Shown here piece after piece: positions 23,301-33,590 of a stretch of DNA of 33,590 nucleotides. Below the pieces are notes generated by a model. It was not told where the DNA came from. It made no database searches and saw only the letters and a list, made by a program, of their open reading frames with translations. Made by a program: the position numbers and the translations under genes. This DNA is from Purshia tridentata. Taxonomy: Eukaryota; Streptophyta; Magnoliopsida; Rosales; Rosaceae. The stretch covers positions 1 to 33,590 of the forward strand of contig QANT01006197.1 in NCBI GenBank assembly GCA_003254885.1, read 5' to 3'. Each line of letters starts with the position of its first letter. Position 1 is the stretch's first letter.

Positions 23301-26066
23301 TTATGCTAACTGTTTACTCACCGAGTACTTATTGGAACCTATCTGTCTCTCAAAGACCCTGAAGTAGTATAGCAGATACAGTCCAAACAATAGTTCTGGT
23401 GTAGATGAAAAGGCAAAAAATGACACAATTAACTTCCAAAGGCGAAACTTCCCGAATATATCCTATCACAAAGACAAAAAGCATTTGTTAAGATTAATTT
23501 TAAGAGTTCCTGGAACCTTTCACCAATTAAAAAAAAAAACTAGATAATTGTGCGTATATATATATATACAATAAAATTTCTAGATGCAGAACATTGCAGA
23601 CAATAACAATAACATCAATCAAATTGCAAACTTAAGAGCGTCGCACATCCTCGTCACACAAGTGAAAATATGTATAGTATATATATATATATACAGGGAG
23701 GCTACAATGTGGGAAGAGTTCCTGGAACCTTTCACCAATTAAAAAAAAACTAGATAATTTTGTGTATATATATATATATACAATAAAATTTCTAGATGCA
23801 GAACATTGCAGATAATATCAATAACATCGATCAAATTGCAAACTTAAGAGCGTTGCACATCCTCGTCACACAAGTGAAAATATGTATAAAATATATATGT
23901 GTGTGTGTGTTTCACTTATGCAACATGGATCCAAGACGCCCATTAATGTGTAGACTAAACCCTTAATTCAAACCAATGATTTGAACCATCCATTTGTTTA
24001 GTCTCTATTTAAGAATCATCCTTACCCAAAAAAAAAACCAACCATCTTTAGTCATCTAATTATGACCAAATAAATAGACAAACATTGTAACGACAATGAT
24101 GATAATCATATCAAATGGTCAAATGAATTCAGATTTTGATGATTTTTCAGGGATGATTCTTAAATGGGGATCTAAAAATTAGATGGTTTGAATCGTTGGT
24201 CTACATTGTAGAGGGGCCCCAAAAATTCAATTCCTTTTGCTTCTTATCAAAAGAGATCCTTCTTGAGTAAGGAACACTATATATATACATACATATATAT
24301 GCTTCTAGTAAGGGATCCTTTAATTTAGGAAAAGTAAGATACATTGTGGGGGCCCACCCTAAAATATGGTCCAACGATTAGGATAATCTATTTTTTAGGT
24401 CCTCATTCAAGCATCACCTTTGCCAAAAAAAAGTTAGACAAATTGAAAACCATTTAGACATTTAATTGCGATCAAACAAATAGACGAACTTGGTGCTCCC
24501 GATAAATGGTGAAATCATCACAAAGATAATCAAATGAATCATGGTTTCCAAATTAGATGGTTTTTTAAAGGGATTATTCTTGAATAAGAAAATATATAGA
24601 TACATTGAAGAAGGAATTGATTTTTTGCAGGGATTTTTCTATAGTGTTTTATACTTTTATCCAACTGAAGGAGAAAAGAGGGTATAGAGAAGCCCAAACA
24701 TGACATAGATAAAAACATTGAAGAAAAATATCATTTTTAACACATTCAAGAGAAAATGTGGCCTCCGGTCAGACTAAACGGGGAAAAGAAAAAAATTGGA
24801 CTCATGTGGCCAACCCCAATTAAATGGATTAAAGGGCCTACTTCCATGCCAAGTCCAAAATCCCTTGTCTACCTCTATGATATAGATACCCAAAAATATC
24901 GCTCACAAGATTCATAGTCGATCATATATCAATCACATTTTATCTTTTGGTTTTTATCAATTCAACTAAAGTGTAATGTTTTCAAATCTCTAGGGAGAGG
25001 GGAGAGTTCAACCAAACCTCAAGTTGTCCACACAAGCCCATTTCAATTCATCTCCAAGCATCTAGACAAATCTGGTTTTATTATACTTTGATATTATATT
25101 CAACAACGACTATGACCTAATTTGTGCCACAAAAGAATCAAGCCAATATCCAGACCCTACTTGAAACAGAAATCAACAAATGGCAGGGTAAGACAGTTTT
25201 AGGTTTTCAACCACAGATTGAGTTGTCCAGGCAGAAAAGTGCAAAACCAATATCCATGTGTGACTGAAAAGCAATGCTTAATAGTGATAGAAAAATAATG
25301 GTGACCCACAACAGAAACTAAAAATAAAGCACACAGTAATTAACAAGAACAGTGAACGACATGTACTCAAATCCATTGTAAGCTATCTCCATACAAAAAG
25401 AACCACAAAACCCATTTCTAATGTGATCAAACTAGGATTGCACTACGAAATAATGCGCTAAAATGTGAAGCTCATAATGCCAACATCAATTATAAAGTAT
25501 CTCCACATAAGAAGGAACAGCTGCCCTTACATGTTTTTTTTTTTTTTAATTAAAAAAAAAAAAGCAATAGTTCACCGGCTAACATGTTGTATAATGCTAA
25601 TGGAAAAGCAACAATGACCCAAGTTGGAAACAAAACCAAATTAAGATTCAACAACACATATTCAACAACTCAGTTAACATCACAATCGAAAAATGAAAAG
25701 AATACAAATTTGGGACAAAACCCACTTCCAATTACATCTTAAAATGCAGCAATTCATCAATATTCAACTTTCAACAAAGAAATAAATCACAGAAAGAAAA
25801 AATAAAAGTACCAGATAAGACAATCCAAGCTTGCTAGAACGGCCCTGGATCCCGAAGAAGGCGGTGAAGAGAGCGCTGGCAATAACAAAGGCTCTGGTGA
25901 CAGGAGCATTGTCTGTGATAAACAAACCACAAAGCATTTGGGTCATGGAACACAAAGAGAACCGAGAGAAAACAGAGAGATGGCATGAAATGAAAATAAG
26001 AAGAACAGTTGAGGGTAATTTGGGGAAGAGAATGTACATACGGAAACCAGATGGGCCGCCGTTCAT
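17303..26066 (-). CDS. Rhomboid-like pseudoprotease with C-terminal UBA domain (UBAC2-like; plant RBL18/RBL20 type)
   Basis: This ER multi-pass membrane protein is thought to bind ubiquitin. Human UBAC2 works in ER-associated degradation and lipid droplet control, and a role here is inferred. The exons in transcript order are 26066-26042, 25912-25812, 23462-23322, 21002-20936, 20003-19852, 19739-19638, 18799-18677 and 17470-17303, giving 292 residues, the length of Arabidopsis relatives. The N terminus [17 protein letters not shown] is characteristic. Several hydrophobic segments span about residues 14-180, and the UBA domain (MGF at 261-263) covers about 250-288. The stretch [12 protein letters not shown] (119-130) stands where active rhomboids have GxSG, so the catalytic Ser is absent. 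The last intron appears to use a GC donor (GAG then GCAAGA). A GT donor 6 bp earlier would also keep frame and remove two residues. Introns are long, up to 2.3 kb, and rich in repeats. Confidence 0.93.
17471..18676 (-). other. Last intron of the UBAC2-like gene (probable GC-AG intron)
   Basis: On the minus strand the exon ends CAAGTGGAG and the intron would begin GCAAGAAT, a good match to the GC-AG consensus. The acceptor is TATCAG before AGAAATTAT. The intron is AT-rich with a poly-T run at 17701-17723. No gene is seen inside it. Confidence 0.6.
18800..21574 (-). other. Introns 4-6 of the UBAC2-like gene with intervening exons
   Basis: Apart from the exons at 19638-19739, 19852-20003 and 20936-21002, this stretch is non-coding. 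It has scattered A/T runs and no recognisable element. The open frame at 20276-20563 lies in an intron and has no domain or codon signal. Confidence 0.55.
21564..21870. repeat. Diverged tandem repeat in UBAC2-like intron 3
   Basis: Two copies of about 115 bp (about 21564-21680 and 21757-21870) share stretches such as AAGTGTTAGGATTTTCC and ACAAGTGAAC with many substitutions, so this is an old duplication. Confidence 0.7.
22320..22960. other. G/T-rich, stop-poor tract of unknown origin in UBAC2-like intron 3
   Basis: The plus strand is rich in GGT, GGC, GTT and GAT triplets and is open for 62-75 codons in two plus frames and for 152 codons on the minus strand. The translations are low complexity and match no family I know. 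A CT microsatellite follows at 23010-23032. It may be a decayed repeat or retroposed fragment. Confidence 0.35.
23502..23895. repeat. 212-bp tandem duplication in UBAC2-like intron 2
   Basis: Copy 1 is about 23502-23684 and copy 2 about 23714-23893, with a 212-bp offset and only a few substitutions. Each copy contains TA microsatellites of different length. The duplication starts 40 bp upstream of exon 3 in transcript terms. Confidence 0.85.
23960..24225. mobile_element. Foldback element of a second family, copy 1 (UBAC2-like intron 2)
   Basis: Inverted arms lie at about 23971-24021 and 24151-24202. The inner ends match exactly (AAGAATCATCC at 24011 against GGATGATTCTT at 24151), with imperfect pairing outward for about 50 bp. 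The interior contains AATAAATAGACAAAC. No coding capacity is present. Confidence 0.6.
24335..24625. mobile_element. Foldback element of the second family, copy 2 (UBAC2-like intron 2)
   Basis: This is a related but more diverged copy. The left arm at about 24369-24421 contains CCAACGATTAGGATAATCTA. The right arm at about 24550-24610 contains AATTAGATGG and GGATTATTCTTGAATAAG. The interior CAAACAAATAGACGAAC matches the interior of the copy at 23960-24225. A GGGGGCCCACC stretch at 24348-24358 corresponds to GGGGCCCC near 24213 in the first copy. Confidence 0.55.
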
Positions 26067-26461
26067 CTTCTCAGTGAAGGAGGAAGAAGCAGCAAAGCAA
26101 CGACTTTCACAGTTGACAATCTCTCTTTGTACTTGTAATTTTTGAGGTTTTTGATTGTGTAGTGTTTTTTCAGATGATTTTTGTTTGCTTTCACAATCTC
26201 TTACGTCTTTCTATCGAAAAAGAAGTCCCTTTTCTTGTTTACTTTCAATTTCCATTTTTCTTTAAGAAAAATTTAAATAAATACGTATACAAAAGCTCAT
26301 AGTCATAGGGACTTTTCTGACTACCAAATACCAATAGTCCAATACCATCATAAAATACGTTAATAACTTTTAGATTGTAAGGTTGTTTTTGTTTTTCTAG
26401 TCAATAATTTCGGCTTTTGGATTAAGATCAAGTGTTACTTTTGTATTTGTTTAGTCTTTTT

Positions 26462-26462
<1 letters not shown>

Positions 26463-26507
<45 letters not shown>

Positions 26508-26592
26508 NTTTTTTTTGGAATTAGGAAAGAGGTAATCGTGCTTGGGTGTAAAGGGCAAAACTCTATGTCCCTTTTAACTAGGCTGCCTATCA
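26463..26592 (-). mobile_element. Probable tRNA-derived SINE with long poly-A tail
   Basis: Read on the minus strand, an A-box-like GCAGCCTAGTTAAAAGGG is followed by an old B-box-like region and then by a poly-A tail of about 54 bases. The tail is poly-T at 26463-26516 on the plus strand, with the N at 26508. The internal sequence (ACACCCAAGC then a pyrimidine tract) parallels the piece at 27790-27860. Target site duplications were not resolved. Confidence 0.5.
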
Positions 26593-27789
26593 ACTACTTA
26601 TTTAATTTTTTCAAATAATATTTAATTCAAGATATACTACTATAGCGGTAATGTCTCATAGATTCATATTTAAATTCATTCTAGTAATTATTTATTACAA
26701 GTAAAATATTAAGACATATTATTTAAGATCAAAATTTAATACATAAATATTGAATTCAATGTATTATTCTTCAAGATATAAACTAAATATGAAATTATCA
26801 CTAATCAATCATTATATTAAAGAAATTTCACATATGAAAAAGGAATTAATGTCATTTTGCTTCCCAGTCTATTACATTTGTAATAATTTGCTCCGCAGAC
26901 TTCTAGTTTAAAAAATTAAAAACTCTTATTTTTTTTCAGTTTTGTCAATTTAGGTTATTCTGTCAGGTTAAACAATTTCTATCCAAATTTTCGTTTGCAT
27001 AGCACCATGTGCCAATCACATGATGTCATTTTTAGGGCAAAATTGTTCATTTCATTTAGACATATCATTTTCCTCTCATGCACCATTTTGTGCTAAATTT
27101 GGATTGATCATCTCTCCATAAAACAGAGTTTTAGATGCGTATAAATTGACAGAATAAGCTTAATTGGCAAAATTGAAAAGTTAAGAGCCTTTAATTTTTC
27201 AAATTAAAAGTGCAAAAAAAAAAAACATAGTTTTATATTTTCCCTTCCCTATTCTTGCAGTATTTGACTTGATACCCGACATAGTTGATTACTTATTGTA
27301 TAAAATCATGGTTTCAGAGTTTAGCTAACTGAGCAATGAACAAATGTTAATCAATTTGAAATAATAAAAAATTTACATTTTCATGGCAGACTGGTTAGCT
27401 TTCATTTATTTATTTATCCATCCAAGCGTTCCTACTGCATCCTGAATTCCACAAAAAAATTGGACCAGATATCAGTGTCACTTAATGACATGGTAGGACT
27501 AAGCGATCAAAACCACAAACTTAATTTGAGTGGCTTGATTTTTATTTATTGTTCTTTGTGTCTTGTGTTGATGTATTCAGTTTATGAAGTAGGAATTATG
27601 TTTGTACGTGGATCAAGGTCCAATGGCAAATATGTCTTTATCCCAATTTGTAAATAAACCTATGATTTAATCACGTGATTAAGCTTTCAAAAATAGAAGA
27701 TCCTATAAGTTTTATTTTATTTTGAAACCCATTTTTCAGTGCACAAGGATTAATTAGTTTGAACAATAAAAAGTAAGGTTATTTTAGTT

Positions 27790-27860
27790 GAGAGAGAAGA
27801 GATTGAACTTGGGTACACTGTGCGTAATTCTAAAACCCTTCCAGCTAGGCTACTCAAAAA
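27790..27860 (-). mobile_element. tRNA-derived SINE-like fragment with A and B boxes
   Basis: On the minus strand TAGCCTAGCTGG (27852-27841) fits the Pol III A box, and AGTTCAATCT (27809-27800) fits the B box. They are about 32 bp apart, as in tRNA genes. A pyrimidine tract follows. It resembles the element at 26463-26592 but has no long A tail. Confidence 0.5.
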
Positions 27861-28084
27861 CTGTAAAAAGTAGGGTTCTTTACCTACTAGAACAAAATAA
27901 AAAAGGTTTCAAAACCTATGTTTTATGCTTCTAAAGGGACTTTATGAATATATATTGTAAGTTCTAAACTATGTTTTATGCTTATTTATGTGCATATATT
28001 ATTCGGGTAATTAAAGGCTCTTGCGAGATTGGGCACTCTGTGCTTGAGCAGACATTATGTGTACATCTAGGTGAGGATACCTAG

Positions 28085-28297
28085 AGACAAAGAATGATGG
28101 AAGGAATTGGTTTGTGGCAATGGAGCAAGATGAGGCTTGACATCGTCATTGCATATTGTCATGTTATCATCTCACATAATCATCTTTATGTCAGACAAAG
28201 AATGATGGAAGGAATTGGTTTGTGGCAATGGAGCAAGATGAGGCTTGACATCATTGCATTTTGTCATGTTATCATCTCACATAATCATCTTTATGTC
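28085..28297. repeat. Tandem repeat of 108 and 105 bp
   Basis: The units are 28085-28192 and 28193-28297. They are nearly identical apart from a 3-bp deletion in the second. Because both lengths are multiples of three, one frame stays open through both (28094-28333), but I do not regard it as a gene. Confidence 0.9.
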
Positions 28298-28973
28298 AAT
28301 CAAAACCTAAATTTTCTTTGGATTGGCCTATAATCCATAAAGGCTAAAAATTTGCCCTAGTTGACCTCCAAGCTAGGCACACTTAAGTGTGTTGAATATC
28401 ATTATGTATGGTACGTTAACTCATAATTAATTCAAGCTTGAACATGTGAGTCTCAATGCTTGACAATGGTCATGCTCACAATTTCCTTAGAGAGCTCCAA
28501 ATTCATTTATTAGTACAACACTATGCAAGATTTGAACTTGCAACAGATGCATCTTTGCAGACTCCTTCAATCTGGGTTTGGCTACACAAGATAACATGAT
28601 GCAACTTCATAAACGCATAGAGAGTATAATCCTTCATGTGAGAAAATAGCCAAAAACTTCCATTACATATAGAATAATAGACACCCATATTCTACTAGCA
28701 AAATATATGATATTTCCTTAGGCAAGCCAAAAATAAATAACTGAAAGCTAGTCACCGGACTATGAGTAACATGTAAATTATAAAATTTCATAACATATAA
28801 CTGTGTTTACGTCTGTTAATGGTCCTCTTAAATAATATTTACATGTGAACAAAAACCTTGAGTATTAATTTGATCCTCTTAGAATGACTTCTATGACTAT
28901 AAGCTCTTCATTCACAGCTTAATAATTATCTACAGGCTACATGCAGAGCAGTCATAAGTAAGAGTGGAAGGGT

Positions 28974-31798
28974 TTATTCCAGGACTTTGGTAGGCCACAA
29001 GCTCTTCCACCTTGCAATTTCCCCCTCATTGTAAAGCTTTCGGATTCCTCCGTAAAAGCCATCTGCTTCATTGCCTTCTTCCCGGTGGTCCTTCCTGTTT
29101 ATCATCATTTGTCTCCATCGGGAGCCCGGAGAATACTGATTGAACTCCAGTACTACTATATCTGTCACCAACACTACAACTTTGTGAGATACTTATATGT
29201 TATAACAAATTCAGTGGTATATAGAAACACAATCAGGGAAAAAGGATACCATGCAATCTGTTCCTTTCACCAGCTAAAGGGTCACAAAGGATTATGGAAA
29301 ACAAAGCATGCACCAAACAGATCGTTTAGATATGTCAATAATCTTTGTCAAGTACTCGATGCTGTGCTTTTATGAGAAAAATGAATTCAGCAATGCACAA
29401 TTCCAGTAGCAAAAGAGATTTTCTTTTTCATTTTCTGTTTCATTGGTAATGAAATACTTCTTTGGATCAAAATAATCATTATAATGCAAGGATCAATTGC
29501 ATGTCTTTTGGAAAATCGCTATAGATTTATCAGATTTCAGAGTTTTTCATGACAAACAACCTTATCGTACATCTATATATATCCCTCAAACCTAAGAAAC
29601 AGAGAAGGAAGTTTCAGCCTCAGCTAATCAATATGTCTGGATTTTAGAGTTTTATCCAGTTTAAGTTCACTAATTCATGGGCATGAACAAAGCCATTTTG
29701 TTCCAGGACAGGAGTGCACCTCAAAGTGCAGATAAAAAAGGAAAGAAGGAAGAATATTCACAAAGGTATGTCAGTCACCAAAGTAGCAACTAAGAAGAAA
29801 TAAATATAAAAACATACAAATAAAGGTACTGCATACTTTTCCATGTGTTTGAATTTTCTATTTTCACATGGAAAAGATTTGTACAAAGTAAATGAATATA
29901 CTAGCAAGTAGCAACATAATCAACACAATACATCAATGCAACATATCATGAGTCAGTGAAACAAAGTAACAAATGATTACATAGTGAAAAGCTAGAATTT
30001 ACTGTTCTTTTGCTAATGTTTGGAGTAAAAGTGAAATATTTGAAGTGTCCAAACTGGTGCAGAACATTGTGAAAAGAAATGCAATACTGAAAATGTCTAC
30101 ATTCCAAAGTAAGTGCCAAACTACTGAGAATAAAAGATATCCTAAATTACGAAAGAGTTATGGAAATGTTAATGTCATCTCATGATTGGAGTTTACTTAG
30201 ACAGAAGAAAAAGTCTGTATTTGCCAACAAACAAAAAACAAAGAAAATTCAGGAGGATTCCAGAAACTGAAATGCTTTTCTCACCACTGTAGTGACAACG
30301 GCAGTGATTCGGATTCCCATCACACAACTCGAAGTGACCAATGACTCCATACCACCAACCTATAATACATTAAATTTCAGATTATAGCTTTATCTGTCTA
30401 AAAAAAATGGAAATTTAAAAAACCAGTAGTAAGATATATCTTACTTTTTAGTGGATAAACAGTTAAACACAGCCATTAAACACCCAAAATTTTATCAATC
30501 ATTGAACCACACTGCTATTTTTATTGAAGGTGGGAATTAGAAACACACCATAAGGGAATTCTTTGTTTCTTCTCCACTGGATCTCAATATGATCACCAGG
30601 TTTTAAGTCATGTAAACAATCAGAGACATGAAGCATATGTGAGGGAGTATCAACTGGAGCCGCTCTTAGTCTATTCCATGGTATATTCTCCTCTATTGTC
30701 CTCCGCCCATATGGCGAAGATGGTGAATACCTGCAATAAAGAGTCCATTTTCAATTCAAGAGAAGGACCTACTTCAAGGATAAGCTTTTCAAGAATCTAA
30801 ATTCAGTCTTAAGTCCTAACATCAAAAAACAAGATTACCATAGGAAAGTATATATATGTATCTATGAAAAAGGCCACTACTCTTCCTATACCTTGCTTGA
30901 AATGTGTCCGTCCGTGAATCATAGCTCAATTGTGCATCATAACAAGACAGCATAAAGCCTACATTACCATGCTGCAGGAAAAGATATAAGAGTTTCATTG
31001 AATTGTTCAGCAAAAAAAGGAACAACATGATTGCAGTTTATGCATATTAGTAAACAGTACAAACTAACATTTTAACAAGAAAAATGCAGTAAGAAATTAG
31101 CAGAGATAACACTGGATAGCTAGGTGCAGCAATACCTCACGGTTATAGACCTGAGCTGGGAACCAGAAGTTTCCACTTTCAAGAGAAAGATACAAGGACA
31201 TGACTGAATTAATTGGTAAAGTATTCCTCACTTTGCAACTTCCTAATTTTGGTCTAATCCATGAAAAAGGCCAAACACCAAAAAGAGACTCAAACAGGCC
31301 TTTTTTATTGCTTTGATCAAAGAGGCTGCTTCTACTTCTTGAGGCTACATGCAATGGCCATTCTCTATAAGCAGCAGCTTCAATCACTTTACCCCATTTC
31401 TCCTTCATATGCTTCTCCCAAAAATGATCACTTCTACACCTATCCTTCAAAGAAATACAAACTCCTGCCATGCTGCATAACCCAGACGGGGAAAGCCTCT
31501 CAAGAATGCATTCCAAGGTCAAGTCTGGCAAATCCAGGAGAGAGATACTTTCACTCTCCTTCACATTCTCTACTCTTGAACTGAAAGTCATCATCTTCTT
31601 CAGTTGGAAGGTGATGGGCTGGACTAACCCTAGGGCAAGCCTACTTTTCTGGAACCAGGACACAAGAAAACTTGATAAGCACCCCCAAGACCCAAGTGAC
31701 AGCAATTTTAGCTTACCCACCCATGCTTGTATAGGCTTGTGAGTGAAGGACTTGGAAAGAATGATGAAAGAGACACAAGATATTAGGAAGTAAAGCAT
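28974..31798 (-). CDS. F-box protein of the At2g26850 type
   Basis: This is presumably the substrate adaptor of an SCF ubiquitin ligase, pairing with SKP1/ASK through its F-box. Its substrate is unknown. The exons in transcript order are 31798-31136, 30971-30892, 30730-30549, 30359-30285 and 29161-28974, all GT-AG, giving 395 residues. The N terminus ([18 protein letters not shown]) is hydrophobic and could anchor or target the protein. The F-box lies at about 86-130 ([28 protein letters not shown] and following). The C-terminal half carries the family-specific block with GWWYG (309-313), GHFELCD and HCRCH (327-331), followed by [14 protein letters not shown]. The ATG at 31798 gives the N terminus I recall for the family. 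A start at Met69/70 would remove the hydrophobic segment but keep the F-box. Confidence 0.93.
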
Positions 31799-33360
31799 TG
31801 GGTTGAGTGAACCTACAGATGGGTCAATTGGAGTTTGGCATCAAATGAAAACAAGGGAAGAAAAAGAGGAACTAGTTGCAATTCAACCGATGGTGAATGC
31901 AAATATATACATACAAGTGTGTGCATATATAATATATGAGATTATAGAAGGGTTAAAAAGACAGCTATTATTTTCTCTTTTTTCATTTGAGTCTGACAGG
32001 GAAAGATGAACTAATGGAAGTTCAGAATGTACTACAACCTAGTTTGGCCAAATGGGTTGGTTCTTTTCAAGTGGGGCCTCACTTAAGAGAAGTTAACACT
32101 GCAACAGTGCAACCGACAAGCTTTGATTGCTGGTAGTTCAAATCCCATTCCAACCATTAAGGGGTTGGGGGGACTCTCTCCGCTTCTTATAAATGCTTTG
32201 GCATCCACAAACAGTGAAAACCCACGGGTAGGATAGAACCAAATTGTACGAACAGTGGGTGGTGGGGTGCAGCTATTGAGAGTTTAAGAGATTGAAAAGA
32301 TTTGAGAGGGAAGTAAGAATATAATCTTGGAAAACAGTCTTCATGTGATCAGAGTTGGAGTATGAGAAGAAGTATAAGAACCCATCAAAGGAGTGAGTGG
32401 GTTAACAATCAATATAGGTAGGTGGAAATAGACCAGAATTAGGTGGGTTAGAAACAAAGATTACCCCGAAAACTGGCAACTTTTATAGAAGAAAAATATC
32501 AAAGTTTGTAGCAGGGGCATAATTTCTTATTTGCTTGATGGGTTCATATTTCAAAATAAAAAATGTGGATGAACCTGAAGTGGGTCCAAATTGGTTCATC
32601 CAATTTTCATCACAACTTTCACTCTCTTTCTTTTTTAAGACTTCATCTGATTGATGATGGGGTTTGGGGGTTTAACACTTTATAGCAAATGGTGGTACTT
32701 TATGTGGGTGTCAATTTGAGGTGTCACAAGACCATGTGTATATTAAAGAGCCTTTGGTCTAATCCCCACCAAACTTCCAACACGTTCGGACTACAATAAC
32801 CATGGAATTGTTGCTGCATAAGTTGTGCCAAATGCCAAATTAAAGAAGAAGGACGTGACTTCTTATGACTTGGTTGAAGCGAAATTTGTGAATACCATCC
32901 ATCACGAAAAGACATGCATTGGCATATTTGGTTGGGACTATTTTGCCTTTTCCATGTTACCTCTGGTGGTTCCAATGTTCCTCCATGTTATTCCCTTCAT
33001 TATTCTATGAGCCTCACATAGTGATAAAGTGACACTTCCTCCCTTTTTCTTTTTCTTTTTTATTTTTTAATAATAACAAATAATAACTTATATTTTACTA
33101 TGCAACTTAAGAAATATCACCCATTAATTGTTCAACTTCTGAACACTTTCAAAAACGTTGCTTCTATTGATACTCCCAATTTATCACTATATAAAAAATA
33201 AAAATTCAAAACCCAACTTTACTCCCCCACCAATCGCGGATATGGAGAGAGGCATTTATCATTTGGTATAATGGTTTATACCACAAACTAAAACTCTATG
33301 CTAGCTAGCACTTTCATTTAATAAATATGCCTCGTAAATAATATAATAGAAATTATTATA
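31799..33360. promoter_or_regulatory. Upstream region of the F-box gene
   Basis: The first few hundred bases are the F-box leader and promoter, read on the minus strand. A tRNA B-box-like GTTCAAATCC at 32136-32145 suggests another SINE remnant. Opposed open frames at about 32724-33010 have no recognisable product. The rest is AT-rich. Confidence 0.45.
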
Positions 33361-33369
33361 TGTGACAGT

Positions 33370-33590
33370 AAAATCCGGTGGTTATGTCACGTGGTATTAT
33401 TAGTTCACTTAAAATTGTAATATGTGTATAATAATTAATTTCTAAAATCATACACTCTTAAAAATATTTTTAAAATTATACACGTGTTATAATTTAAGTG
33501 AATTAATAACACCGCGTCATTATGTCACGTGGTATTACGATTATATATAATAAAGTTTTTGTTGTTACTTGGCCTAAACTAAACCATGTT
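33370..33590. mobile_element. Foldback MITE-like element, copy 2, cut by window edge
   Basis: Inverted arms lie at about 33384-33427 and 33480-33520. The right arm ACACGTGTTATAATTTAAGT matches the arm of the copy at 7915-7934. The sequence near the end, TTGGCCTAAACTAAACCA (33570-33587), is the reverse complement of the GGTTTAGGCCA-type terminus at 7775. The element may continue beyond the window. Confidence 0.6.

Larger units (their letters stand above)
26067..28973. other. Intergenic region between the UBAC2-like and F-box genes
   Basis: 26067 to about 26250 is the UBAC2-like leader and promoter (minus strand). The rest is AT-rich with two SINE-like pieces (26463-26592 and 27790-27860) and a 108-bp tandem repeat (28085-28297). 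The F-box 3' UTR occupies part of the right end. No gene is recognised. Confidence 0.6.

Noticed and set aside
28085..28297. CRISPR-like array
   Set aside because: Two long adjacent units without spacers in a plant nuclear region; a simple tandem duplication.
32724..33010. Overlapping opposed open frames of 83 and 61 codons
   Set aside because: No family recognised on either strand, both are short, and they lie in the F-box upstream region without splice continuity.
1..33590. Functional tRNA or rRNA genes
   Set aside because: I found A/B-box-like pieces but none with a complete cloverleaf-compatible arrangement, and no rRNA signature.

Overview
The window is nuclear DNA of a flowering plant, most likely a eudicot. 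Every gene is split by short, AT-rich GT-AG introns, the intergenic DNA is AT-rich and holds small foldback elements and tRNA-derived SINE-like pieces, and each protein matches a family I know from Arabidopsis. The gene set would suit a rosid such as a Rosaceae species, but nothing I can see proves that. Three single N bases (881, 13626, 26508), two of them inside long homopolymers, mark weak spots of the consensus.

Layout. 1-923 (minus) is a damaged exo-polygalacturonase (pollen-type GH28) copy running off the left edge. It carries a 314-bp tandem duplication inside exon 1. 3668-6642 (plus) is a complete 11-exon mitochondrial peptide chain release factor 1 gene. 9069-10492 (plus) is a complete 3-exon exo-polygalacturonase of 402 residues. 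The first and third loci form an inverted duplication of about 1.4 kb (1-1709 against 8268-9666), promoter included, with the release factor gene between the arms. 11495-16221 (plus) is a 6-exon YVH1/DUSP12-type dual-specificity phosphatase with the C-terminal zinc-binding domain. 17303-26066 (minus) is an 8-exon rhomboid-like pseudoprotease with a C-terminal UBA domain (UBAC2-like, plant RBL18/RBL20 type). Its long introns hold several tandem duplications and two foldback elements. 28974-31798 (minus) is a 5-exon F-box gene of the At2g26850 type. 31799-33590 is the F-box upstream region and ends in a second copy of a foldback MITE-like element also found at 7769-7985.

Functional picture. The genes do not form a pathway. 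They are ordinary housekeeping genes (mitochondrial translation termination, 60S ribosome maturation, ER membrane/ubiquitin, SCF ubiquitin ligase) plus a cell-wall pectin hydrolase that was recently duplicated. I found no convincing new multi-gene system. The most notable structures are the inverted polygalacturonase duplication with a re-duplicated, frameshifted exon, a probable GC-AG intron in the UBAC2-like gene, and two unrelated foldback element families present twice each. All exon joins were derived by hand from reading-frame continuity and splice consensus. Every complete gene closes to an intact frame (420, 403, 367, 293 and 396 codons including stop).
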